DNA from: Acidobacteriota bacterium
GTDB lineage: Bacteria > Acidobacteriota > Vicinamibacteria > Vicinamibacterales > UBA2999
Direction of reading: 5' to 3'
DNA: 11,213 bases
NCBI GenBank assembly: GCA_020851835.1
Contig: JADZBZ010000121.1
Location: 1 to 11,213 of the forward strand
Part shown: piece by piece, positions 1-5,960 of the stretch
Numbering within the stretch: position 1 is the first letter of the stretch
How the letters are laid out: each line of letters opens with the position of its first letter
Notes under the pieces: model-generated
What the model was told of the DNA's origin: nothing
Seen by the model: the letters and a program-made list of their open reading frames with translations, nothing else
The model's database searches: none
Program-made: the position numbers and the translations under genes

Positions 1-1
1 G

Positions 2-2317
2 CAGTTCTTCACGCGTACCATGGACTTCGGGTTCTCGAAGACCCTGGAAGAAGCCGGCACCAAGTGGGGACGTCACGAAGTGCTGGGCGACATGGTCCGC
101 ATCATCAGGCAATATCGCCCGCTGGTCGTCGCCTCGCGGTTCTCGGGTACCCCAGCCGACGGTCACGGTCAGCATCAGCTGGCCGGCACGTTGACGCCAC
201 TGGCGTTTACCGCTGCGGCCGACCCCACCCAGTTCTCCGAACAGCTGGCGGCGGGGCTGCGCCCGTGGCAGGCACGCAAGCTGTACGTCGGCCAGGGCTT
301 CCGTCCCGATCCGTCGGCGCCGCCGACCACCGAGATTGCCACCGGCCAGCTCGACCCGGTGATCGGCCGCACCTATGCCGAGGTCGCCGCCGAAGGACGC
401 AGCCAGCACAAGTCGCAGGAGATGGGCACCATCGAGCTGATGGGACCGCAGCATTCGGGCCTGCGGCTGGTGACCAGCAAGGTGGGCAGCACCGATGTGA
501 AAGAGACCAGCTTGTTTACCGGGATCGATACCTCGCTGTCGGGTCTGGCATCGCTCGCCGGGCTACCGGCTGGCACCATCAAGGCCGAACTGGCTGCGAT
601 GGCTGCCGCCGCGAGCGAGGCGGCCACCGGCTACGAGGCGCGCACGCCGTCGACGATTGTGCCGGCACTGGCTCGGGGACTCGCGGCCACGCGGTCCGCC
701 CGCGCCGCCGTGCGAACATCGGGCGCGAGGGCCGACGCGATTGCCGACGCCGACTTCCTGCTGGCGTTCAAGGAGGCGGATTTCGCCGAGGCGCTGGCCG
801 CTGCGGCGGCCGTCACGTTCGATCCGCTGTCGAACGCCGAGACGCTGACTCCTGGTGAGGCGATCACCGTGAACGTCCGCACGTTCGTCGACGGGACGGG
901 TGTGACGCTGGGGGCGCCGCGGGTGATGGCGCCCGAAGGATGGACGGTCGCACCCTCCACGGTAGCCGAGCCGGCGGACAGCAGCCCCTTCGCGCGGTTC
1001 TTCCGCGAAACGCCGACCAGCAGCCAGCGATTCCGTGTCGAGGCCCCGTCCAGCGCGCCGTTCACCGAGCCCTACTGGCTGCGGCGCCCGCGCAAGGGCG
1101 ACCTGTTCGACTGGCCGGCCGACAGCCCGATGGGCCGTCCGTTCGCGGCACCGCTCCTGTCGGCAACCATTCCCGTCACGGTGAGCGGGGTGAGTTTCGA
1201 CCTGACGCGACCGGTGGAATACCGCTACGCCGACCGGGTGCGCGGCGAAATCCGCCGCAACGTCGGAGTGGTGCCCGCCGTGGCCGTCGGCCTCGACTCC
1301 GGCCTGATCATCGTCCCGACCGGTGCGGGCGAGCAGCAGCGCACCGTGGTGGTTCGCGCCACCAACCTCTCGCCGGGAGCGGTCTCGGGCACGGTAACGC
1401 TGCAGGTGCCGACCGGCTGGCACGCCTCGCCGGCGGAGGTACCGCTCTCGCTCAAGCCGGGAGCACGAGGGGCCGCCACTTTTGTCTTGACCTCACCGAC
1501 ACCGGTACCGGCAGGCACCTTCGTGGTCGCCGCCCAGGCGAAGGTGGCCGGCACACACTACACGCAGGACATGCAGACGATCGCCTATCCGCACATCCAG
1601 ACCCATCGGCTGTATTCGCCGGCCGCCGCCAAGGTGCAGGCCTTCGACGTCACCGTTGCGCCGGCCACCGTGGGCTACATCATGGGCAGCGGCGATCAGC
1701 TGCCGGACGCGATTCGCCGACTGGGACTCCAGGTGACGCTGATCGACAACGAGATGCTGGCGACCGGCGACCTCTCGCTATTCGATACTATCGTGGTCGG
1801 CGTGCGCGCGTCGGAGGCGCGGCCGGAGTTTGTCGCGGCCACCGCCCGGCTGCACCAGTACATGGAACGGGGTGGCACGCTGATCGTGCAGTACCAGCAG
1901 GGCGACTACGCTGAGCGCGGTCTGGCGCCGTTCCCCGGGCAAATCGGCGCACGAGTCACCGACGAGCACGCCACCGTACGAATCCTGCAGCCCACTCACC
2001 CACTCTTCACCTTCCCCAACACCATCGGCGCGGCCGACTTCGACGGCTGGGTACAGGAGCGGAATCTGTACGCGTTCACCACCTTCGACGAGCGCTACAC
2101 GCCGCTGCTGGCGGCCGGTGATCCGAACGAAGCGGTCAACTCCGGCGGCGAACTCTATGTCGAGGTTGGCAAAGGACGTTACGTCTACACTTCGTATGCG
2201 TGGTTCCGCCAGTTGCCGGCCGGCGTGCCGGGGGCTTATCGCCTGTTCGCCAACCTGCTGAGCCTGTCGAAGGCGCCGCATCAGGGACCGGTCCAGCGCG
2301 GCCGTGAAGAGCCTTGA
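2..2317 (+). CDS. PIG-L family deacetylase with NEW3-like and glutamine-amidotransferase-like C-terminal domains (5' partial)
   Basis: The frame is open from the left edge, so the N terminus (signal peptide and the family's HPDDE-type metal motif) lies outside the window. The visible part begins QFFTRTMDFGFSK, typical of LmbE/PIG-L zinc hydrolases, and about 47 residues after the first Met carries DGHGQHQ, matching the family's distal GHxxH metal motif. A long alpha/beta and beta-sandwich stretch follows. A NEW3-like Ig-fold segment lies at about residues 416-530 counted from the Met at 20, and a ThuA/GATase1-like fold at about 550-755 (VGYIMGSGDQLPDAIRRLG, then MERGGTLIVQYQQG). The family removes N-acetyl groups from sugar conjugates. 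This large multi-domain version is probably exported, but its substrate is unknown. The final dozen residues (from about 2282) overlap an antisense integrase remnant, so the native C terminus was probably replaced. The gene is host sequence outside the mobile element. Confidence is high for the family and moderate for the C-terminal domain names. Confidence 0.85.
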   Translation, partial: QFFTRTMDFGFSKTLEEAGTKWGRHEVLGDMVRIIRQYRPLVVASRFSGTPADGHGQHQLAGTLTPLAFTAAADPTQFSEQLAAGLRPWQARKLYVGQGFRPDPSAPPTTEIATGQLDPVIGRTYAEVAAEGRSQHKSQEMGTIELMGPQHSGLRLVTSKVGSTDVKETSLFTGIDTSLSGLASLAGLPAGTIKAELAAMAAAASEAATGYEARTPSTIVPALARGLAATRSARAAVRTSGARADAIADADFLLAFKEADFAEALAAAAAVTFDPLSNAETLTPGEAITVNVRTFVDGTGVTLGAPRVMAPEGWTVAPSTVAEPADSSPFARFFRETPTSSQRFRVEAPSSAPFTEPYWLRRPRKGDLFDWPADSPMGRPFAAPLLSATIPVTVSGVSFDLTRPVEYRYADRVRGEIRRNVGVVPAVAVGLDSGLIIVPTGAGEQQRTVVVRATNLSPGAVSGTVTLQVPTGWHASPAEVPLSLKPGARGAATFVLTSPTPVPAGTFVVAAQAKVAGTHYTQDMQTIAYPHIQTHRLYSPAAAKVQAFDVTVAPATVGYIMGSGDQLPDAIRRLGLQVTLIDNEMLATGDLSLFDTIVVGVRASEARPEFVAATARLHQYMERGGTLIVQYQQGDYAERGLAPFPGQIGARVTDEHATVRILQPTHPLFTFPNTIGAADFDGWVQERNLYAFTTFDERYTPLLAAGDPNEAVNSGGELYVEVGKGRYVYTSYAWFRQLPAGVPGAYRLFANLLSLSKAPHQGPVQRGREEP

Positions 2318-2506
2318 GATGACGGCCTGCCCGCGGTTCAACGTCAGGCCCTTGGCGACCAGCGTGTCGAGCAGCGCATGGACGTGGGCCCGCGCGATGG
2401 CGCGAAGTGGCATCGGCCCCCACAGGGGCAGGAGATGCCGCCGAGCCATCGCCATGCCGTCCCGGCAGGTCTTCTTCCGGCCCTGGGCCAACGGCTCGTA
2501 GATCGA
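2282..2506 (-). pseudogene. Truncated integrase remnant (core-binding domain only)
   Basis: Read on the minus strand, this stretch gives about 75 residues resembling the SAM-like core-binding domain of phage/island tyrosine recombinases. Diagnostic segments are RKKTCRDGMAMARRHLLPLW, then ARAHVHALLDTLVAKGL, then AVISRLFTAALDRSL, the usual helix-turn pattern before the catalytic domain. The N-terminal arm domain and the whole catalytic domain (R, K, HxxR, H, Y) are missing. Below about 2282 the frame continues only as the antisense of the PIG-L gene. It differs from the intact integrase at 9692-10885, so it is not a copy of it. It abuts the displaced tRNA 3' end at 2510, where the integrase of an earlier tRNA-Leu element would lie. 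Homology is called by eye from the domain pattern. Confidence 0.65.
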
Positions 2507-2509
2507 AAC

Positions 2510-2565
2510 GGTGCCGGGGGTGGGGATCGAACCCACACGACCCTTGCGGGTCTCGGGATTTTAAG
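2510..2565 (-). repeat. attL: displaced 3' half of tRNA-Leu, 56-bp direct repeat
   Basis: This 56-bp segment is identical to 10971-11026. Read on the minus strand it runs from the anticodon loop (CTTAAAA) through the variable arm and T arm to the CC of the 3' end. It lacks the tRNA 5' half, so it is not a functional tRNA. The base before it (2509, c) makes the end read CCG rather than CCA. Identity stops at 2566, inside the anticodon loop/stem region, which marks the left boundary of recombination. Confidence 0.92.
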
Positions 2566-2763
2566 GTCCGGGAGCGGGTGCGAGAACAGGCCGGAATTGC
2601 GAGATCAGGCCAGAAATCGGGGCATCGGGTAGCAGGGAAGATCACCGACTATCACCGGCGCGGGGATAAAGAGGGGGATAGCATCGGGAGCTGGTGCGCG
2701 AAGCAATCGAGTTCTGGGAGCAGGTACCTCACGGCAATCGAGTCGTGATTCGGAGGGCTGACG
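2566..2763. promoter_or_regulatory. Repeat-rich left end: candidate integrase arm sites and operators
   Basis: This 198-bp stretch without a gene holds several short direct repeats. GGGGATA occurs twice, starting at 2662 and 2674 (12 bp apart), and the same paired motif recurs at the right end (10891 and 10902). GGGAGCNGGT occurs three times, at 2570, 2686 and 2716. CAGGCC(G/A)GAA occurs at 2587 and 2606. GCAATCGAGT occurs at 2703 and 2734, about three helical turns apart and just before the first gene. Paired sites at both ends fit arm-type binding sites for the integrase or excisionase, and those near 2703-2743 could also be operators. No convincing -35/-10 promoter is visible by eye. Confidence 0.5.
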
Positions 2764-3519
2764 GTGGCTCAATTCAAGGTCGGCGATCTGGTGGAGTTGC
2801 GATCTGGTGCCGAAGCGAGGCGCACCGCGGTGAGCACCGACCCGGTGCGCTATCGGGCCGCCCTGGCAAAGGACGCGGACCGCACGAGCGGCACGCTGCT
2901 CGTGTCGCCCGGCATCGAGATCACAGACCCGCTCGACGCCCTGAGCGAGCGCGACCTTGCGGACCTGTGGAGGTTCTATCAGGCCATCCCACCCGCGCGC
3001 CGCACACACCGCCTGACCCCGCGGGCCGCCATCAAGATCGCCGACGGGAACCCCGGCGAGCAGACGATGCGCCGCGGGTTCCGGGTATGGCAGAAGGTCC
3101 GATCCGCTGAAAGGTGGACCCTGCCTGACCCGCCGAAGGCCGAAGCCTTCCGCGTGTGGCGCGCCCACTGGGAACGCGACCGGGCGCCTTTCGAGGCGCT
3201 CGCCCTCGACGATGGGCTCTGGACCGGCCTCGACGACGATGGGCTCTGGGCAACGGGCCGCCCACCCCTGCCCGACCCCGACCCACCCCCGAACCGACCG
3301 CGCGACCGCTTCCGGCGCCGCCCCGCGAGCCCGGCCGCCGCGCCGACGAAGCGCCGTCGAAGGAAGTCTGCCCGAGACAACGCTCTCGACACTCGGCGCC
3401 GGGCCGCGAAGCGGGACGTGGAGGTGGTCGAAGGCTTCGAGCGGGCGTGCGAGCAGACCGGCCGACGCTGGTGGTTTGATTTCGTCGAGCGCCTCATCCG
3501 GGAATCCGATCCCGTGTAA
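2764..3519 (+). CDS. Hypothetical protein with YodC/DUF2158-like N terminus and basic C-terminal region
   Basis: This is the first gene of the element. The GTG start at 2764 is chosen because GGAGG (2752-2756) precedes it by 7 nt. The first 15 residues (MAQFKVGDLVELRSG) resemble the small SH3-like DUF2158/YodC fold, but the remaining 235 residues do not match a family I recognise. Residues about 148-163 contain a short duplication (LDDGLW, then LDDDGLW) caused by a 16-bp DNA repeat at 3207 and 3234. A Pro/Arg-rich stretch with KRRRRK (196-201) suggests nucleic-acid contact. The C terminus looks helical (VEGFERACEQTGRRWWFDF). There are no membrane segments. Function is unknown; its place near the att end and next to regulators suggests an early or accessory role. 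Confidence 0.7.
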   Translation: MAQFKVGDLVELRSGAEARRTAVSTDPVRYRAALAKDADRTSGTLLVSPGIEITDPLDALSERDLADLWRFYQAIPPARRTHRLTPRAAIKIADGNPGEQTMRRGFRVWQKVRSAERWTLPDPPKAEAFRVWRAHWERDRAPFEALALDDGLWTGLDDDGLWATGRPPLPDPDPPPNRPRDRFRRRPASPAAAPTKRRRRKSARDNALDTRRRAAKRDVEVVEGFERACEQTGRRWWFDFVERLIRESDPV

Positions 3520-3585
3520 CAGACCCGCCACACTCCGCCCCGCAGTTTGTAGCAACAAGATTCTCGGTCGGTCATGCTGCCTGGC

Positions 3586-3846
3586 ATGACGAAGATTGTT
3601 GCCGTCTCGCCCACCTTGAAGCGTGCCGTGTGGGAGCGCCGCGCAGCCGGGGAACGCCAAGCGCACATCGCGCAACGCGCGCGAACATCCGATGGTCAGC
3701 CGCTCGATCCCGTCTGGGTGAGCAAGGCCCTGTGCGGCCTGACCACGATTCGGCCGGGTGACCCCAAGGTGCTCGCCCTCGCCCGTGCCGTCGGCGTGCC
3801 CGCGACCGAGGCGTTCATCGTGACCCGGCAGGGGAGCGAGTCATGA
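3586..3846 (+). CDS. Small putative DNA-binding regulator (Cro/XRE-like tail)
   Basis: This is an 86-aa basic protein starting MTKIVAVSPTLKRAVWERR. An alternative in-frame ATG at 3574 would add four residues (MLPG). Neither start has a clear Shine-Dalgarno sequence, so this is either a poorly initiated or a leaderless message. The C-terminal half (VSKALCGLTTIRPGDPKVLA, then LARAVGVPATEAF) has the spacing of the last helices of Cro/XRE-type helix-turn-helix proteins, in which a residue run before 'PGDP' ends the recognition helix. It overlaps the next gene by ATGA (3843-3846), so the two are probably translated together. A short inverted repeat (GCAACAA 3552-3558, TTGTTGC 3596-3602) straddles its start and could be an autoregulatory operator. 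The role as element repressor is inferred. Confidence 0.6.
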   Translation: MTKIVAVSPTLKRAVWERRAAGERQAHIAQRARTSDGQPLDPVWVSKALCGLTTIRPGDPKVLALARAVGVPATEAFIVTRQGSES

Positions 3847-4220
3847 GCGCCGCTGCCCTCCGCCAGACGTCGGCCGCTGCCTGGACGCCCGCGGAATGGC
3901 ACGCCGACGCCCGCCGCGAGATGCACCGACTGCGCCTTGAAGTCGAGGCGACGATGCGACCGCGCCCCGACCCCGCTGCCGCGCCCGCGCCCGCGGCACG
4001 CCCGGCACCTGCGCCTCCTGGCCGCCTCCTGAGCGACGAACAGGCCGCGGCCTACCTCGGGTGCTCGCGGTCGCTCGTGCGCGCCTACGTGGCCCGTGGG
4101 GTGCTCAAGCCTGTGTCTCTGCCGCCGGCCGTGGCGGGCAACGCGAAGGCGCGACTGTTGCGGATCGACCGTGCGGACTTGGACCGACTGATCGATGCCA
4201 GCAAGGAGAACCTATCGTGA
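3843..4220 (+). CDS. Excisionase-like helix-turn-helix protein
   Basis: This 125-aa protein has a helical N terminus (about 1-37), an Ala/Pro-rich linker (about 40-60), and a C-terminal winged-helix domain of the excisionase/MerR-like HTH_17 type (62-118). In that domain, LLSDEQAAAYLGCSRSLVRA is the helix-turn-helix, followed by VARGVLKPVSLPP and the wing-end pattern LLRIDRADLDRLI. Proteins of this class bind phage DNA and either direct the integrase toward excision (Xis) or act as regulators. It starts by ATGA overlap with the small regulator and ends by GTGA overlap with the next gene. The N-terminal extension of about 60 residues is longer than a minimal Xis. The excisionase role is inferred from the fold and the presence of an integrase in the same element. 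Confidence 0.75.
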   Translation: MSAAALRQTSAAAWTPAEWHADARREMHRLRLEVEATMRPRPDPAAAPAPAARPAPAPPGRLLSDEQAAAYLGCSRSLVRAYVARGVLKPVSLPPAVAGNAKARLLRIDRADLDRLIDASKENLS

Positions 4221-4399
4221 CGAATCAGCAAGCCCATGAGATCGCAACCGCCGCCGTCGCCCTCGACCGCGCCCGCCGCGAGCTGCCTATCGCTGAGCAG
4301 ACCGGCGCCAAAGAGGACGGCCGGCGCCTGCGCCGCGAGATCGGCACGCTCGAAGCGCAGCTCGCCGAGGCGATTGCTGCGATCAGCGCTCAACAGTGA
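4217..4399 (+). CDS. 60-aa hypothetical helical (coiled-coil) protein
   Basis: The GTG start at 4217 overlaps the previous stop (GTGA) and is preceded by AAGGAG at 4203-4208, 8 nt upstream, which fixes the start. The product begins MTNQQAHEIATAAVALDRAR and is almost entirely charged and Ala/Leu-rich helix, with a heptad-like stretch LRREIGTLEAQLAEAIAAI near the C terminus. It has no membrane segment or catalytic motif. I do not recognise the family. Its place in the translationally coupled cluster with the regulators suggests a small partner or control protein. Confidence 0.6.
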   Translation: MTNQQAHEIATAAVALDRARRELPIAEQTGAKEDGRRLRREIGTLEAQLAEAIAAISAQQ

Positions 4400-4408
4400 A
4401 GGGGAGGT

Positions 4409-4439
4409 GGCCGGCGCGGGCGCGACCCCGACGCCGGCC
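4409..4439. repeat. 8-bp perfect inverted repeat between two element genes
   Basis: GGCCGGCG (4409-4416) and CGCCGGCC (4432-4439) can form a GC-only hairpin with a 15-nt loop. It sits directly before the Shine-Dalgarno (4445-4449) of the next gene. There is no T-run, so an intrinsic terminator is unlikely. It could protect an mRNA end or affect translation. Confidence 0.4.
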
Positions 4440-4455
4440 GGTTCGGAGGTGACAG

Positions 4456-5205
4456 GTGCATCGTAGCACAACGCGAATCTACACATCCACGAGTGTGGAT
4501 GCGAAGGCGGACGCTGGACGTAGCCGCCAGTACGTCGACCTGACCGTCTTCGTGGAGGCCCCCGCTGGTCGCAAGGGCGGAGGCGGACTCATCGGCGACC
4601 TGCAGCGGTGGGACAACCCGGCGGGGGAAAACGACCGGCAGGTGATCTCCAACATGTCATCCAACGTTTACGCGATGGGCGAGGCGACGGGGCGGAAGGC
4701 CGCGCGGGGCGAGACGCCGCCGTCGGCCGACACGATCTTCTCGTTCCTGGTGCATCGCGGCCGGTTGCGGCTAGAGTCGCTGCGGGCGGTCAAGGCCATC
4801 GAGTCCGCGCGGGATGCGGTGCTGGAGTCGGGCGGGTCGGACGAGCTGACCTGGTTCGATGATTTTCCCTTCGAGGTGCCGTGCGGACACTCAGGCCGCC
4901 GGAACCGCTGGGTGCGGGTGTGCAAGGAGGACCGGACCGGCATTGCAAAGCTGGCCACCGCGCTCGGCCTGACCAGTTCGAAAGTCGCCCAGCTCGCGAT
5001 TGTGGCCGTGCTCCTCGACGTCGATCTCGACGCCGCCGATCACGCCTTCCTGCAGATGCTGCTCGACGACTTCATGCGCCGGGTTGGGATGCGCGCGAAG
5101 GAAGCGCACGCCCGCGCCTTCGCGGTGGAAGCACCGCAGCCGAAGCGCAAGGCCGCGCGCCAGACGTTTGCAGCCTTGAAGAAAAAGGCGGAGGGCGGGA
5201 AATGA
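4456..5205 (+). CDS. Hypothetical protein, 249 aa, unknown family
   Basis: The GTG start at 4456 is supported by GGAGG at 4445-4449 with a 6-nt gap. The N-terminal half is beta-rich and Gly-rich (YVDLTVFVEAPAGRKGGGG). The middle includes SADTIFSFLVHRGRLRLESL and a possible metal or turn site in FDDFPFEVPCGHSGRRNRW. Residues about 162-185 (IAKLATALGLTSSKVAQLAI) could be a small helix-turn-helix or ribbon-type helix pair. The C terminus is Lys/Arg-rich. I recognise no family. In an element without a visible primase, helicase or Rep, this protein is one of the few candidates for replication or helper interaction, but nothing in the sequence shows that. Its stop overlaps a possible ATG (ATGA at 5202). 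Confidence 0.7.
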   Translation: MHRSTTRIYTSTSVDAKADAGRSRQYVDLTVFVEAPAGRKGGGGLIGDLQRWDNPAGENDRQVISNMSSNVYAMGEATGRKAARGETPPSADTIFSFLVHRGRLRLESLRAVKAIESARDAVLESGGSDELTWFDDFPFEVPCGHSGRRNRWVRVCKEDRTGIAKLATALGLTSSKVAQLAIVAVLLDVDLDAADHAFLQMLLDDFMRRVGMRAKEAHARAFAVEAPQPKRKAARQTFAALKKKAEGGK

Positions 5206-5333
5206 CCGGCGAGTGTGGCGTACCGGCTCGTCGGCATATGCCAGTGTGCCAACGTGTCGCCCGATCCGTGCATGGAAGTCGGCCGACTCATAAGGAAAAG
5301 TCTGGCATATTGGCAGTACCCCCCGGTACGTAG
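5202..5333 (+). CDS. Possible 43-aa small ORF
   Basis: The ATG at 5202 overlaps the previous stop (ATGA) and has GGAGG at 5190-5194, 7 nt upstream, a good initiation context. The product (starting MTGECGVPARRHMPVCQRVA) is basic, with two cysteines and no recognisable motif. It lies over the repeat cluster described at 5233-5337, so the stretch may instead be a noncoding regulatory leader. Low confidence. Confidence 0.3.
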   Translation: MTGECGVPARRHMPVCQRVARSVHGSRPTHKEKSGILAVPPGT

Positions 5334-5337
5334 GTAC
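5233..5337. promoter_or_regulatory. Cluster of palindromic and repeated motifs upstream of the gp10-like gene
   Basis: GGCATATGCC, a perfect 10-bp palindrome, lies at 5233-5242. GGCATAT recurs at 5304-5310 within CTGGCATATTGGCAG, and ATATGCCAG (5236-5244) is the inverted match of CTGGCATAT (5302-5310). Further on, GTAC cores lie at 5316, 5326 and 5334, two of them forming the small inverted repeat GTACC/GGTAC. This arrangement looks like an operator region controlling the downstream packaging genes. A -10-like CATATT is present at 5306-5311, but no matching -35 is seen. Confidence 0.4.
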
Positions 5338-5367
5338 AGGGGAGGGGTGCGGGGAGGGGAAACAACG

Positions 5368-5757
5368 ATGGGGGTTCGTGTTCGACGCAATTTCCGGTTC
5401 CGGGAGATCCCGACGACGCCGGGCCGTTCGGCGATGCGCCGCGTCGGGGAGGACATCGCCGCCGATGTGCGGCAGCGGACGGCCAGCGGCCGAGACGCCG
5501 ACGGGGCAGCGTTCGCGCCTGGCGCCGACGGTGAGCCCGTGGACCTGCGCGACAGCGGCAGGATGCTCGACGACTTGACGGTGCTCGAAGCGAGCGACCG
5601 CGGCGTCAAGGTGGGCTTCAAGACGGAACGCTCGGCGCGCATCGCCCAGTACCACGAGACCGGGACCAAGCACATGCCGGCGCGGCCGTTCATCGCGATG
5701 AGCCGGGCGATGGTCGAGCGCGCGGTCGGGTTGATCAAGGCGAGGTTGGGGAAGTGA
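5368..5757 (+). CDS. Phage virion morphogenesis protein, HK97 gp10 / Mu gpG-like
   Basis: This 129-aa protein has the hallmarks of the gp10/gpG-like head-tail or tail-assembly family. They are a charged helical N terminus (MRRVGEDIAADVRQR, about 23-37), the DLRDSGRMLDDL strand-turn segment (59-70), VGFKTER (82-88), and the family's closing signature YHETGTKHMPARPFIAM (95-111) before a final helix. Family members act in head completion or tail assembly of tailed phages. The ATG at 5368 is chosen over an in-frame GTG at 5215 because GGAGG (5353-5357) precedes it and homology-like sequence begins there; the upstream part is repeat-rich. It is the only structural-type protein in the element, so it may act on helper-phage particles or be a relic. 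The assignment rests on motif recognition by eye. Confidence 0.75.
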   Translation: MGVRVRRNFRFREIPTTPGRSAMRRVGEDIAADVRQRTASGRDADGAAFAPGADGEPVDLRDSGRMLDDLTVLEASDRGVKVGFKTERSARIAQYHETGTKHMPARPFIAMSRAMVERAVGLIKARLGK

Positions 5758-5960
5758 GCCTTAACGGATGCTATCGATCTGATCCTTGACGGCCGTCACT
5801 CGCTCTTTCGGGGCAGTCACAGCCCGCCCACAGCCCGCCCCCACCTTCGCGCCCGCCGGGAATAGCGGGGAAACGGGCGGGAACGGGTAGGCCAAGCATA
5901 GAGCCGAACGACCGCGTTGGGAATGGCCATTGAGGATAGCGGCGAGGATAGCGATCAATC
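5758..5960. promoter_or_regulatory. Intergenic control region with tandem GAGGATAGCG sites
   Basis: This 203-bp stretch lies between the gp10-like and small-terminase-like genes. GAGGATAGCG occurs twice, at 5932-5941 and 5944-5953, spaced 12 bp and ending 7 bp before the ATG at 5961. The GGATAG core resembles the GGGGATAG of the element ends. CAGCCCGCCC-type runs around 5819-5842 and GGCGGGAACGGG near 5876-5888 add repeat character. The tandem site overlaps the only Shine-Dalgarno-like sequence (GAGG 5944-5947), so binding there could block translation or transcription. No clear promoter is seen. Confidence 0.4.

Noticed and set aside
2510..2565. Second tRNA-Leu gene on the left
   Set aside because: Only the 3' half from the anticodon loop is present, with no 5' acceptor strand or D arm. 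It is the displaced att copy.
2605..3675. Long minus-strand open frame (356 codons) opposite the first element genes
   Set aside because: It is a GC-rich antisense shadow: low-complexity Arg/Gly/Pro content, covers att-side noncoding DNA, and the + strand gene has a good ribosome site.
5215..5367. N-terminal extension of the gp10-like protein from the GTG at 5215
   Set aside because: The extension covers the palindrome/GTAC repeat region and resembles nothing, while the ATG at 5368 has its own Shine-Dalgarno and gives a normal family length.
5761..5958. Minus-strand 65-codon frame filling the gap before the TerS-like gene
   Set aside because: It starts with TTG, has no Shine-Dalgarno, lies over the repeat-rich control region, and its translation has no recognisable features.
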